64,000 nt of DNA from Sphingopyxis sp. (GTDB taxonomy: Bacteria > Pseudomonadota > Alphaproteobacteria > Sphingomonadales > Sphingomonadaceae). Below are positions 19,379 to 28,173 of the stretch, one piece after another (position 1 is the first letter of the stretch; every line of letters starts with the position of its first letter). The position numbers and the translations under genes are program-made. Below the pieces are notes generated by a model. It ran no database searches. It was given only the letters and a program-made list of their open reading frames with translations, and had not been told where the DNA came from. Location of the stretch: positions 214,274 to 278,273 of the forward strand of contig PNNB01000001.1 in NCBI GenBank assembly GCA_013823985.1, in the 5' to 3' direction.

Positions 19379-19414
19379 CCGGCCGTCACCTTTCGAAACG
19401 CGGGTGGCGGTCGG
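19379..19414 (+). terminator. Stem-loop between dnaK and dnaJ (attenuator or processing site)
   Basis: CCGGCCGTCACC pairs with GGTGGCGGTCGG over twelve base pairs (two G-U) around a 12-base loop, 14 bp after the dnaK stop. No U-run follows, so it is more likely a 3' stabilising or partial-termination structure. Such a structure would lower dnaJ relative to dnaK, the usual stoichiometry. The dnaJ start lies 20 bp beyond it. Confidence 0.55.
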
Positions 19415-19434
19415 GACCGGGGGTTTAATCAGCT

Positions 19435-20556
19435 ATGAGTCTCGATGTTGATTATTATGAATTGTTGCAGGTTGATCGGACAGCGGATGAAAAAACGCTG
19501 AAGTCATCCTACCGGCGGCTCGCGATGGAATGCCATCCCGACCGCAATCCGGGCTGCGACAAATCCGAAGCCAAGTTTAAAGCCATTAGCGAAGCCTATG
19601 ACGTCCTGAAGGACCCGCAAAAGCGGGCCGCTTACGATCGCTTTGGGAAAGCGGCGTTTGAAAATGGCGGCATGGGCGGCGGTCAAGCTGGCGCCGGCTT
19701 TGGCGATTTTTCCGATATTTTCGAGAGCTTTTTCGGCGATGCCTTTGGCGGTCGCCAACGTGGGCCAGCACGTGGCGCCGACTTGCGTTATGATCTCGAA
19801 ATCTCGCTCGACGAAGCCTTTCATGGCAAAGAAGCTGAAATTACGATCGATGTCGCTTCGGCATGCGGAACCTGCGAAGGCACGGGCGCGACCCCCGGTT
19901 CGGGCAAGCGGCGGTGCAATTTGTGCGGTGGACATGGCAAAGTACGCGCGCAGCAAGGCTTTTTCGTGGTCGAACGCACATGCCCGACCTGCCATGGGCG
20001 CGGCGAAGTTATCGAAGATCCCTGCAAAGTCTGCCGTGGTGAAGGCCGGGTAGACGAACGCAAGACTATTTCGGTCACAATCCCTCCCGGTGTGGATGAG
20101 GGCACACGTATCCGCGTGGCGGGTCGTGGCGAGGCCGGACCCAATGGTGCGGCCGCAGGGGATTTGTACATATTCATCCACATGTCGCGGCACAAAGTGT
20201 TCGAGCGTGAGGGAACAACCTTGTTCTGCCGTGCGCCGATCAGCTTTACGACCGCGTCCCTGGGCGGCGAAATTCGCATTCCGGGTCTGGATGGGGCCGA
20301 GCATATCATCGTCGTCCCGGAAGGAATCCAGTCGGGCAAGCAGTTGCGCCAACGCGGGGCAGGCATGCCGGTGCTGCAAGGACGCGGGCGCGGTGATATG
20401 GTTGTCCAGATTGACGTCGAAACGCCAACGCGTCTGACGGCGCGGCAAAAGGAATTGCTCCGCGAGTTCCGGGAAACCGAAACAGGTGCGGAAAGCCCGC
20501 AGTCTGCCGGATTTTTTGACAAGCTCAAGGGCATTTGGGACGAATTGACGGATTAA
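19435..20556 (+). CDS. dnaJ: Chaperone DnaJ (Hsp40)
   Basis: 373 residues. The J domain carries His34-Pro35-Asp36 ('MECHPDRNPG'), followed by a Gly/Phe-rich linker ('GGMGGGQAGAGFGDFSDIF'). Four zinc-binding repeats follow: CGTCEGTG, CNLCGGHG, CPTCHGRG and CKVCRGEG. The C-terminal substrate-binding domain has 'TIPPGVDEGTRIRVAGRGEAG'. It stimulates DnaK ATPase. It is second gene of the dnaK-dnaJ operon; the ribosome-binding site is weak (a G-run 13 bases upstream), so translation may depend on the stem-loop above. Confidence 0.97.
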   Translation: MSLDVDYYELLQVDRTADEKTLKSSYRRLAMECHPDRNPGCDKSEAKFKAISEAYDVLKDPQKRAAYDRFGKAAFENGGMGGGQAGAGFGDFSDIFESFFGDAFGGRQRGPARGADLRYDLEISLDEAFHGKEAEITIDVASACGTCEGTGATPGSGKRRCNLCGGHGKVRAQQGFFVVERTCPTCHGRGEVIEDPCKVCRGEGRVDERKTISVTIPPGVDEGTRIRVAGRGEAGPNGAAAGDLYIFIHMSRHKVFEREGTTLFCRAPISFTTASLGGEIRIPGLDGAEHIIVVPEGIQSGKQLRQRGAGMPVLQGRGRGDMVVQIDVETPTRLTARQKELLREFRETETGAESPQSAGFFDKLKGIWDELTD

Positions 20557-20648
20557 GTTTGCGTTCCGGGGTGTTCCAGTCATCTCGGTGCTGGCATTTG
20601 TAACATATGCTCGCTAACCTTCCCCCAATTTCATCGGGAGAGTGTATC

Positions 20649-21539
20649 GTGAAAAAGCTTTCGGCCATCTTGTGCTCTGTTGCAGCGCTCGTTCCCGCGT
20701 CGGTTTACGCGCAGCAGGATATGTCAAAGGTCGAGATCAAGACCGAGCAGCTTGCACCCGGCGTGGCGGTCTTGTTCGGTGCCGGTGGCAATATCGGCGT
20801 ATCCTACGGCGAAGACGGCACCATATTGATTGATGATCAGTTCGCGCCACTGACCCCCAAGATTCAGAAGGCCGTCAGCGATCTCGGCGCGCAGCCCGTG
20901 AAATTCCTGATCAACACGCACTGGCATTTTGACCATAGCGGCGGAAACGAAAATCTCGGTAAAGCCGGTGCAGTCATCATGGCGCATGACAATGTCCGTG
21001 TCCGCATGGCGGCAGGTGCCACGGTCGCCGGAAACACCGTGCCGCCTGCGCCCACGGCTGCCTTGCCCGTCATTACCTATTCCGATGGACTGAAACTGCA
21101 TTTGAATGGCGAGGAAGTGCGTGTCGTGCATGTGCCTGCTGCCCATACCGATGGCGATTCCTTCATCCATTGGACCAAATCAAACGTCATCCACATGGGT
21201 GATCTTTTCATGTTCAAAATCAGTTTCCCCTTTGTCGATGTGGGAAGTGGCGGGGACGTGCGCGGATTTGTAACCGCAGCGGACAAGGCTTTGGCCATCG
21301 CAAACGACCAAACCAAAATCATTCCGGGTCACGGCGCAGTCGCCACCAAGGCCGATTTACAGAACCACCGGAATATGGTCGCAACGGTCATCGCGAAAGT
21401 AGAGGCAGGAATTAAGGCCGGTAAAACGCTCGATCAAATCAAAGCCAGCAAACCTACGGAAGGTTTTGGTATCAATACGGATGGCTTCATCACGCCTGAC
21501 CGCTTTGTAGAGACGGTCTACAACAATCTGAAAAATTAA
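20649..21539 (+). CDS. Secreted metallo-beta-lactamase-fold hydrolase
   Basis: 296 residues. A signal peptide of about 21 residues ends '...ASVYA', so the enzyme is periplasmic. His91-x-His93-x-Asp95-His96 ('NTHWHFDHSGG') is the dinuclear zinc motif; 'HVPAAHTDGDS' and 'IIPGHG' supply further ligands. This is the quinoprotein-relay/subclass B-like family; substrate unknown. The GTG start at 20649 was chosen because GGGAG lies eight bases upstream and the signal peptide begins there with two lysines; a longer frame from 20607 has no such site. Its stop overlaps that of the convergent patatin gene. Confidence 0.85.
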   Translation: MKKLSAILCSVAALVPASVYAQQDMSKVEIKTEQLAPGVAVLFGAGGNIGVSYGEDGTILIDDQFAPLTPKIQKAVSDLGAQPVKFLINTHWHFDHSGGNENLGKAGAVIMAHDNVRVRMAAGATVAGNTVPPAPTAALPVITYSDGLKLHLNGEEVRVVHVPAAHTDGDSFIHWTKSNVIHMGDLFMFKISFPFVDVGSGGDVRGFVTAADKALAIANDQTKIIPGHGAVATKADLQNHRNMVATVIAKVEAGIKAGKTLDQIKASKPTEGFGINTDGFITPDRFVETVYNNLKN

Positions 21540-23893
21540 GGCGCCGTTCCGCCCAGCGCCTCGATTTCGGAACACAGGGACCGGATCAACGGTTTGATCC
21601 GGTGCAAGCGGGGTGACTCTTCGTCCAGTATCGCGCCGAACATGGCGCGTTTGAAATCGCGTATTTCGGCTTCCGGCAACATTGCGGATTGGGGCAGGGA
21701 GGAAAGCGTTATGTCGATCAAACGCTCCGCCCCATGCAAACGGCCCCACAGATAATCATTTTCGCGGTAGGTTCGGCTGAAAAATGCCCCGAAATTATTG
21801 AACTCGATGCCTTTCAGAACGTTGGCCGCGCCTCCGGTGCGGATGGCGTTGCAATCCTCGGGCGAGATACGGTCCACTTTGACGGGGTCAAATTCGTCTA
21901 GGCCTTCGCCTTGCAACAAGGGCAGTGTGGCTATGTCGTAAAGAGGGTAGCCGATATAGCCGAGTAGCATGATCCTGCGGTTCTCGTCCGGCATCTGCAA
22001 AAGCGCATCGCACAGCATGCGGTCAGCAAGGCGATCCGTTTCGATGAGCTTACGCCGATCGGCCAGCACATCGATCAACACGCCTGGTTCGGCGACCCCG
22101 TTTTGCACCAACTGCACAAAATCATCGCCTAGATATTCCGATGTCTCGCGTTCCAGAAACAGCGAAAGGCAGGCATATATGTTATCGTGCATCGCCTTTG
22201 TGCCAATGCCTTCGGTGCCGTAATCCGCCTCGATTTCATGCGCCAACCGGCGTGCGAGGAAACGTAACCGGCGGATACGGAAACGGATATCGTGATCGCG
22301 GAAAAACTCGATGGATTGCTTCGTTGCACCCACACCTTGGTCGCCGGACATGGCTTCCAGCCCGCGGCGGCGGATCTCCTCCCAGATTGAAGCCCGAAGC
22401 TTGCGATAATGCATGGAAGGCGCATCCGGATAGGCGCGCCGAGCGATGGCGATGATGTCATCGACGACGCCCGCCATTTTCAGATGTCCGTAAGCGGGGT
22501 AGCTATATCCGGCAGCCAGCGCACCTTTCTGGTTCGCGGTTGCGCGCCATTTCTCAAGCCGCTGCGGGGTCGGCTGCGAAAGAAACCATGTCTTCCCGAG
22601 CATTTTCTCGATCGTATTTTCGACTTCATGACGCAAGCTGTCGGTAATCTGGCGCATACGTTCGACACGTTCGGTGCGGCCTTCCAATTTCTCCAGACTG
22701 TCGCGGATGGGCTGTTCGCGCGGAATATTCGATGTGGCGCCGAAAATGGTCGAGAAAAAGCCGGGCGGCTTCATGCGCATCCCGTCTTTGGCGTTCGACC
22801 CGCCGCGTTTGCCGAATCGAAAGCTCGGCCTGCCGGGCTTCGGATCAATATAAACGAAGCGGCGGTCGACTTCCCGCCGGGCTGGTCTGTTCCGTAGCGC
22901 TTCAATCGCTTGGTTGAAGGGCGCGTTCGCCAATACAGAACCGTCAATCAGCATCGTATCGGCCGCGACACCCGCCGCGAATTGCTGCGGCAATATCCGC
23001 TGCAAAAAGCTGTCGCGACCCTCCCACACGAGATCCCGCGCCTTGATCTGTGCATCCAGTTCGTGGGCTGAAAAGGGTGGAAAGGCGCCGGGAAAGCTCG
23101 CCGTTGCCCGCGCGGCAAAAACCAGTTCCGGGATCGCGCCGATATCTGCCCCTATGCGCCCACGTGTCGAAAAACTGATCGTGATCCGATGTTCCGATTC
23201 AACGACCATCGACGGGCTGTTGAGCATCAGAATCTGGTCATGCCCGGCAAAGTCCGTCACTGTTACGAACAGGTCCAGTGGTTGGTGTTGCGGCAGAAGA
23301 GTCTTGCCGTTCATCCCCTTCGCCATCGCATCGAACGCGTCGAGCAAAAGCCCCGAGAAGACCCGTCCGCCAAATGGCGGGGCAAACCATCGGGCACGCA
23401 CAAACCGCGACAGCTTGGTGGCAACTTCCTCTTTTGCTTCGTCCGCGACCAATCGATCAATTGCTCCGCCTTTGCGGCGCAGAATCATCCATGCGATCGG
23501 GATAGCCCAAAACTTTGAGAAGCGGGACAGGGGGCGGGCATCGGGATCAAGCAGGACTTCGACATCGGCCTTTTCCAGCCAAAGGTCGGTCAATGGTGCC
23601 AGCGATTGTCCGGTTACAATGGCCTGGGCCAAAAAGACGCCGTTGATTCCGCCTGCGCTGGACCCCGCGATGATATCGGTGAAAATACGTAACTTCGTCC
23701 CGGCAACATCTTCGATTTTCGCCAATAAATCGCGATAGACTTTCTCGCTTCCGCCCAGGTCATCGTCGCCGTCATGGTAGGCGCGGCTGGCGCGAATAAG
23801 ATGCCAGATTTCACGCGTTACGCCGTGCATATAGATTGCGAGGCTGACTCCACCGTAACATATCAGTGCCAGTCTGAGTTCTTTCTCCCGCAT
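21536..23893 (-). CDS. Large patatin-like protein (predicted lipid acyl hydrolase)
   Basis: 785 residues from the ATG at 23893. The patatin catalytic elbow Gly77-Ser-Ser79-Ala-Gly81 ('IIAGSSAGGING') is present, and the Asp of the dyad lies in 'LIDGSVLANAPF'. The N-terminus 'REKELRLALICYGGVSLAIYMHG' and the size match the TIGR03607-type patatin-related family, not the small RssA type. The C-terminal half (about 400 residues) is helical, without recognised domains. No signal peptide is seen. Role unknown; phospholipase activity is inferred from the family. Confidence 0.85.
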   Translation of the reverse strand: MREKELRLALICYGGVSLAIYMHGVTREIWHLIRASRAYHDGDDDLGGSEKVYRDLLAKIEDVAGTKLRIFTDIIAGSSAGGINGVFLAQAIVTGQSLAPLTDLWLEKADVEVLLDPDARPLSRFSKFWAIPIAWMILRRKGGAIDRLVADEAKEEVATKLSRFVRARWFAPPFGGRVFSGLLLDAFDAMAKGMNGKTLLPQHQPLDLFVTVTDFAGHDQILMLNSPSMVVESEHRITISFSTRGRIGADIGAIPELVFAARATASFPGAFPPFSAHELDAQIKARDLVWEGRDSFLQRILPQQFAAGVAADTMLIDGSVLANAPFNQAIEALRNRPARREVDRRFVYIDPKPGRPSFRFGKRGGSNAKDGMRMKPPGFFSTIFGATSNIPREQPIRDSLEKLEGRTERVERMRQITDSLRHEVENTIEKMLGKTWFLSQPTPQRLEKWRATANQKGALAAGYSYPAYGHLKMAGVVDDIIAIARRAYPDAPSMHYRKLRASIWEEIRRRGLEAMSGDQGVGATKQSIEFFRDHDIRFRIRRLRFLARRLAHEIEADYGTEGIGTKAMHDNIYACLSLFLERETSEYLGDDFVQLVQNGVAEPGVLIDVLADRRKLIETDRLADRMLCDALLQMPDENRRIMLLGYIGYPLYDIATLPLLQGEGLDEFDPVKVDRISPEDCNAIRTGGAANVLKGIEFNNFGAFFSRTYRENDYLWGRLHGAERLIDITLSSLPQSAMLPEAEIRDFKRAMFGAILDEESPRLHRIKPLIRSLCSEIEALGGTAP

Positions 23894-23986
23894 GGTAGGG
23901 ATGTGGCACCGGTCGGCCATGCACGCAAGCGCAGAAGCGACCGCATTGGGGCTTGAGTTCCTGTTATGTTCTGATATTCAGCCTGA

Positions 23987-25351
23987 ATGGCAAAAGCAAA
24001 ACGCAGATATGTATGTCAGGCATGCGGCTCGGAAGCCTCGCGTTGGCAAGGGCAATGCGACGACTGCGGGGAGTGGAACACACTCGCCGAGGAAGCAAGT
24101 GCGACCGTTTTTGAAATGAAGCATCACCTGCGCTCGGGCGGGCGGTCAGTGGAATTGTCCGGTCTCGATAGTGATATCAAACTTCCCGAACGGGCGTCGA
24201 CGGGGATTGCGGAATTTGATCGTGCATTAGGCGGGGGGCTTGTGCCCGGTTCAGCCACATTGCTGGGTGGTGACCCGGGGATCGGGAAATCCACATTATT
24301 GTTGCAGGCTGCCGCCAATCTTGCGCGACGCGGTTTGTCGGTCGCCTATATCTCCGGGGAAGAGGCCGTTGATCAAGTGCGGTTGCGCGCCAGACGGCTT
24401 GGTTTGGGCGATGCGCCCGTGCAGTTGGCATCCGCGACTTCGGTGCGCGACATTCTGACAACGATCAGTCAGGGGGCACCGCCAGCACTACTCGTAATAG
24501 ATTCCATCCAGACAATGCATAGCGACCTTATCGAAGGCGCACCCGGTACCGTCAGCCAAGTGCGCGCTTCGGCGCAGGAGCTGATCCGTTTTGCCAAGGA
24601 ACGTGGCTCGGCACTCATGCTTGTCGGCCATGTTACGAAAGATGGCACAATCGCGGGGCCACGTGTTCTGGAGCATATGGTCGACACCGTGCTCGCCTTC
24701 GAAGGTGAACGTAGCCACCAGTATCGAATCTTGCGGGCGTCCAAAAACCGCTTTGGCGGCACCGATGAAATCGGCGTCTTTGCGATGCAGGAAGAAGGGT
24801 TGGCGGAGGTCGGTAATCCCAGCGCCCTGTTCCTCACCGATCGCGCCGAGCAGGTGACTGGCGCAACTGTATTTCCCGCGCTGGAAGGCACGCGCCCGGT
24901 TTTGGTGGAAATCCAGGCTCTGGTGGTACGTCTCTCCAGTGGTGCCACGCCGCGAAGAGCAGTTGTTGGCTGGGATAGCGGCCGGTTGGCGATGATCTTG
25001 GCGGTGTTGGAAGCGCGCTGCGGCCTCAGTTTTTCGACAGCAGAAGTTTATCTGAATATCGCTGGCGGATATCGCATTTCGGACCCTGCCGCCGACCTCG
25101 CGGTTGCCGCCGCTTTGGTTTCGGCCTTGTCGGAACGGCCATTGCCGTCGGATGCTGTCCTGTTCGGGGAAGTCGCCCTGTCCGGAGAAATCCGCCCTGT
25201 GGCGCACGCGGCATTGCGCCTGAAAGAGTCGGCCAAGCTTGGTTTCAGCCGCGCTTTGGTGCCGCCATCGGTCAAAGCGCAATCGGGGGTGTCGACGCAG
25301 GAATTCCGAACATTGGCCCAGCTTGTAGACCATATGCTCGGACGAAATTGA
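23987..25351 (+). CDS. radA: DNA repair protein RadA
   Basis: 454 residues. An N-terminal zinc finger (Cys10, Cys13, Cys24, Cys27) is followed by a RecA-like ATPase with Walker A 'GGDPGIGKST' and the RadA-specific 'SKNRFGGTDEIGVF' motif. A C-terminal Lon-protease-like domain follows ('GGYRISDPAADLAVAAAL'). RadA is a branch-migration helicase that processes recombination intermediates. cvpA follows after 81 bp, the usual radA-cvpA neighbourhood of alphaproteobacteria. Confidence 0.96.
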   Translation: MAKAKRRYVCQACGSEASRWQGQCDDCGEWNTLAEEASATVFEMKHHLRSGGRSVELSGLDSDIKLPERASTGIAEFDRALGGGLVPGSATLLGGDPGIGKSTLLLQAAANLARRGLSVAYISGEEAVDQVRLRARRLGLGDAPVQLASATSVRDILTTISQGAPPALLVIDSIQTMHSDLIEGAPGTVSQVRASAQELIRFAKERGSALMLVGHVTKDGTIAGPRVLEHMVDTVLAFEGERSHQYRILRASKNRFGGTDEIGVFAMQEEGLAEVGNPSALFLTDRAEQVTGATVFPALEGTRPVLVEIQALVVRLSSGATPRRAVVGWDSGRLAMILAVLEARCGLSFSTAEVYLNIAGGYRISDPAADLAVAAALVSALSERPLPSDAVLFGEVALSGEIRPVAHAALRLKESAKLGFSRALVPPSVKAQSGVSTQEFRTLAQLVDHMLGRN

Positions 25352-25432
25352 GAATAGGAAAGGCGGGCATCGCGCGCGCAAATTTCAATCTCGCTCTTGT
25401 CTTTGCATCCCGTCACCCTTAGCAACAGCAGC

Positions 25433-25951
25433 ATGACGGCTCTCGATATCATCGTGCTCTTTTTGCTCGGGAGCGGGGCTGTATTCGGCTTCATTCGCGG
25501 ATTTGTGCAAGAAGCGCTGTCGCTGATCGCCTGGATAATGATTATCGCGGCGGTGCGCGTTTTTCATGCTCCTGCTTCTGCGGCATTGAGCGAACCTATA
25601 GGGACGGATTCCGGCGCAGCCGTCCTCGCGTTCCTGGCCATCGTGATCGTCACCTATGCGCTCGGCAAATGGATCGCCAAGTCGATCGGGAAAAAATCCC
25701 GCAAATCGGTGCTCGGGCCAATAGACCGTGTGCTTGGTTTTGGGTTCGGGATGCTGAAGGGCTTGATATTTTCCACGCTGATATTCCTGCTCCTCGTGAT
25801 GGGTTATGAAACGCTGTTTGGCGATAAGGAGCCTCGGCCGGACTGGATGGTGAAATCCCGGACATACCCCTTGTTGAACGCGAGCGGGAACGCCATGTCC
25901 GAATTCGTGCGCCAACAACGTGACACTCTTGAAACCAACACGGCTGAGTGA
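25433..25951 (+). CDS. cvpA: CvpA family membrane protein
   Basis: 172 residues with four hydrophobic segments. 'LDIIVLFLLGSGAVFGFIRGFVQEALSLIAW' at the start and 'LGFGFGMLKGLIFSTLIF' in the middle are the CvpA signature. CvpA proteins affect envelope integrity and, in E. coli, colicin V production. The ATG at 25433 drops 12 unconserved codons. The stop overlaps the next start (TGATG), so the two genes are coupled. Confidence 0.88.
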   Translation: MTALDIIVLFLLGSGAVFGFIRGFVQEALSLIAWIMIIAAVRVFHAPASAALSEPIGTDSGAAVLAFLAIVIVTYALGKWIAKSIGKKSRKSVLGPIDRVLGFGFGMLKGLIFSTLIFLLLVMGYETLFGDKEPRPDWMVKSRTYPLLNASGNAMSEFVRQQRDTLETNTAE

Positions 25952-26382
25952 TGGACAGCGCGCTTTACAATAGGGACATTTTGCGGCTGGCATCCTCCTT
26001 GGTGGCGGGCGAGCGTCTGGAAAATCCCGACGGCGTTGCTGAAAGCCGTTCCCCCGTTTGCGGCAGCCGCATCCACGCGGAAATTGCGATGGCAGATAAC
26101 GGAACCATCGCCGCTGTTGCGCTGCGGGCCAATGCCTGTGCCCTGGGTCAGGCGTCTACCGCTATCGTCCGGGCGCATGCCGCAGGCTTGGACCTGCACA
26201 GCATTGCTGAAATCCGTGACGCGGTAGAGATGGCGTTGAAACATAACGCAGAGATGCCCTCGCACTGGCCCGAACTGGCCTTGCTCGCACCCGCGCGCGA
26301 TTACCCTTCACGCCATGCTGCCATTTTACTGCCCTTTGACGCGGTTCTGGCAGCGGCGGCGCACATGAAACTGGCGAGCTGA
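25951..26382 (+). CDS. NifU/IscU-like iron-sulfur scaffold protein
   Basis: 143 residues. 'YNRDILRLASSL', 'SRSPVCGSRIHAEI' and 'LRANACALGQAST' resemble the IscU/NifU N-terminal fold. Cys37 and Cys63 align with two of the three cluster ligands; the third (the Cys of the C-terminal HCS motif) is missing. The protein is therefore a divergent member and may not assemble clusters in the standard way. It lies between cvpA and the antiporter gene with one-base overlaps at both ends, so the three are co-translated. Confidence 0.75.
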   Translation: MDSALYNRDILRLASSLVAGERLENPDGVAESRSPVCGSRIHAEIAMADNGTIAAVALRANACALGQASTAIVRAHAAGLDLHSIAEIRDAVEMALKHNAEMPSHWPELALLAPARDYPSRHAAILLPFDAVLAAAAHMKLAS

Positions 26383-28163
26383 TGGAGGAATCGACCCACC
26401 ATTTGGCCGCCGATGTCATGTTCGGCGGCGTCGTCCTGCTGGGCGCTGCGTTGATCGCTGTGCTTATTTTCCGGCGTTTGGGCCTGGGTGCTGTCCTCGG
26501 CTATCTGGTCGCCGGGATTGCGATTGGCCCTGACGGACTGGGCTTGATCGGTGAAGCGCAGACGATCCTCGCCTATTCGGAGATCGGCATCATCCTGCTT
26601 CTCTTCCTGGTAGGACTTGAACTGTCGCCGAGCCGGCTTTGGTTGATGCGGCGGGACATATTGTTGTTCGGCCCGCTTCAGGTGGCGCTGTGCGGGCTTG
26701 CGATGTTTGCCGTGATCCAACTGGTGATGCCCAGTTTCAGTTGGGAAGCCGCACTCGTTCTAGGGTTACCGCTGGCTCTGTCATCTACCGCGCAGGTGCT
26801 TCCGCTGCTGCAATCCAGAGGGCGGCTGAAAACAGATTATGGAGAAAAGAGCTTCTCGATCTTGCTGTTTCAGGATCTTTCCATCGTTCCGCTGCTGACA
26901 ATCGTCGCCGCACTTTCCCGGGCGCCAGCCGAAGAGGGCGCGGTTAGTGGCTGGTTGCTTGTGGTCTACGCACTTTTGGCGATCGTCGGGTTGGTCCTCG
27001 CGGGCCGCTATCTGCTTTCGCCCCTGCTCAAGCTGGTCGGAAAAATTTCGGAACGTGAACTGTTCATCGTCACCGGGCTCTTCACCGTCTGTGCAAGCGC
27101 CGCCGTAATGCAGATGATCGGCGTTTCCGCCGCATTGGGCGCCTTTGTGGCCGGTGTCATGCTCGCCGAATCCCCATATCGACATGAGCTTGAGGCTGAC
27201 ATTGACCCCTTCCGCTCGATCTTGCTGGGTCTGTTTTTCCTTGCCGTCGGGATGCTGCTTGATCTGGACGTGATCGCCGCGCAACCCGGGGTTGTGCTGG
27301 GACTAGCCATCGCGCTGATCCTCGTGAAAACGAGCGTTATCTTTTTGCTGGCCCGGTTTTTCGGACTGAGTGGCTCGGCATCCATCATCACGGCGCTGCT
27401 GTTAAGCCAAGGCGGCGAGTTTGGTTTCGTGCTTTTCGCCGCGGCGCAAGGAGCGCTTTTGATCCAGCCCGAAGCCGCGAGCCTTTTTGGCGCTGTCGTC
27501 ACCCTGTCGATGGCGGCGACCCCGTTCCTCATGATCCTCGCCGGAAAGCTTGCGTCCCGCAAACAGGCGAGCGAAGTGCAACTGGATGATCCGGAACTGG
27601 CGGCGCAGGCAAATGTGATTGTGGTAGGCCATGGCCGTTTTGGCCAGCAGGTCGCGCAGATCATGTTCGCCGCAGGCCGGAGCGTCACGCTCATCGACAT
27701 CAATCCTGAAACCATCGATCTGAGCGGCGAATTCGGGCGAAAGGTCTTCTACGGCGACGGCACACGTATCGATTTGCTCCAACGCGCCGGTGCGGACAAA
27801 GCGTGCGCGATATTCTTTTGCATCAACGACCGCGATCTCGACGCTGAAACGCTGACACCTGTGCGTCAGGCATTTCCCAAGACACGTATTTTTGCCCGCG
27901 CCTATGACCGGCGGCAGGCCATCGAGTTGATGCACGACAAAGAAATCACCATTGTGCGCGAGGTCTTTGAATCCTCCATCAAGCTGGCGGTGGAGGGTTT
28001 GAAGTCCCTGGGGGTCGCAAAGCCGCAGATTGAAAAGATTGTCAGCGAATTCCGCGTGCGGGACCGCAGCCGGCTGACCGCGCAGTTTGAAAGTGGCGAC
28101 ATGCACGCGGGGCAACGGCACAGCTTCGGCGGTGACGATTCTGACGATTTTTTATACGACTAG
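26382..28163 (+). CDS. KefB-type monovalent cation:proton antiporter-2
   Basis: 593 residues. The first ~380 form a CPA2 Na+/H+-exchanger domain of about 12 membrane helices ('GLGAVLGYLVAGIAIGPDGLGLI', 'LALSSTAQVLPLL', 'SQGGEFGFVLFAAAQ'). A cytosolic RCK/TrkA-N Rossmann domain follows ('VIVVGHGRFGQQVAQ', 'LIDINPETI'). This is the plan of glutathione-gated K+ efflux proteins KefB/KefC. gshB is elsewhere in the window (7503). The regulatory partner KefF/KefG is not adjacent. It is coupled by one base to the iron-sulfur scaffold gene and converges on aroB. Confidence 0.9.
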   Translation: MEESTHHLAADVMFGGVVLLGAALIAVLIFRRLGLGAVLGYLVAGIAIGPDGLGLIGEAQTILAYSEIGIILLLFLVGLELSPSRLWLMRRDILLFGPLQVALCGLAMFAVIQLVMPSFSWEAALVLGLPLALSSTAQVLPLLQSRGRLKTDYGEKSFSILLFQDLSIVPLLTIVAALSRAPAEEGAVSGWLLVVYALLAIVGLVLAGRYLLSPLLKLVGKISERELFIVTGLFTVCASAAVMQMIGVSAALGAFVAGVMLAESPYRHELEADIDPFRSILLGLFFLAVGMLLDLDVIAAQPGVVLGLAIALILVKTSVIFLLARFFGLSGSASIITALLLSQGGEFGFVLFAAAQGALLIQPEAASLFGAVVTLSMAATPFLMILAGKLASRKQASEVQLDDPELAAQANVIVVGHGRFGQQVAQIMFAAGRSVTLIDINPETIDLSGEFGRKVFYGDGTRIDLLQRAGADKACAIFFCINDRDLDAETLTPVRQAFPKTRIFARAYDRRQAIELMHDKEITIVREVFESSIKLAVEGLKSLGVAKPQIEKIVSEFRVRDRSRLTAQFESGDMHAGQRHSFGGDDSDDFLYD

Positions 28164-28173
28164 GGTCCTGACC

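Noticed and set aside
19504..20583. 359-codon minus-strand frame opposite dnaJ
   Set aside because: Shadow of dnaJ; no recognisable domain and the start lies in the intergenic gap without a ribosome-binding site.
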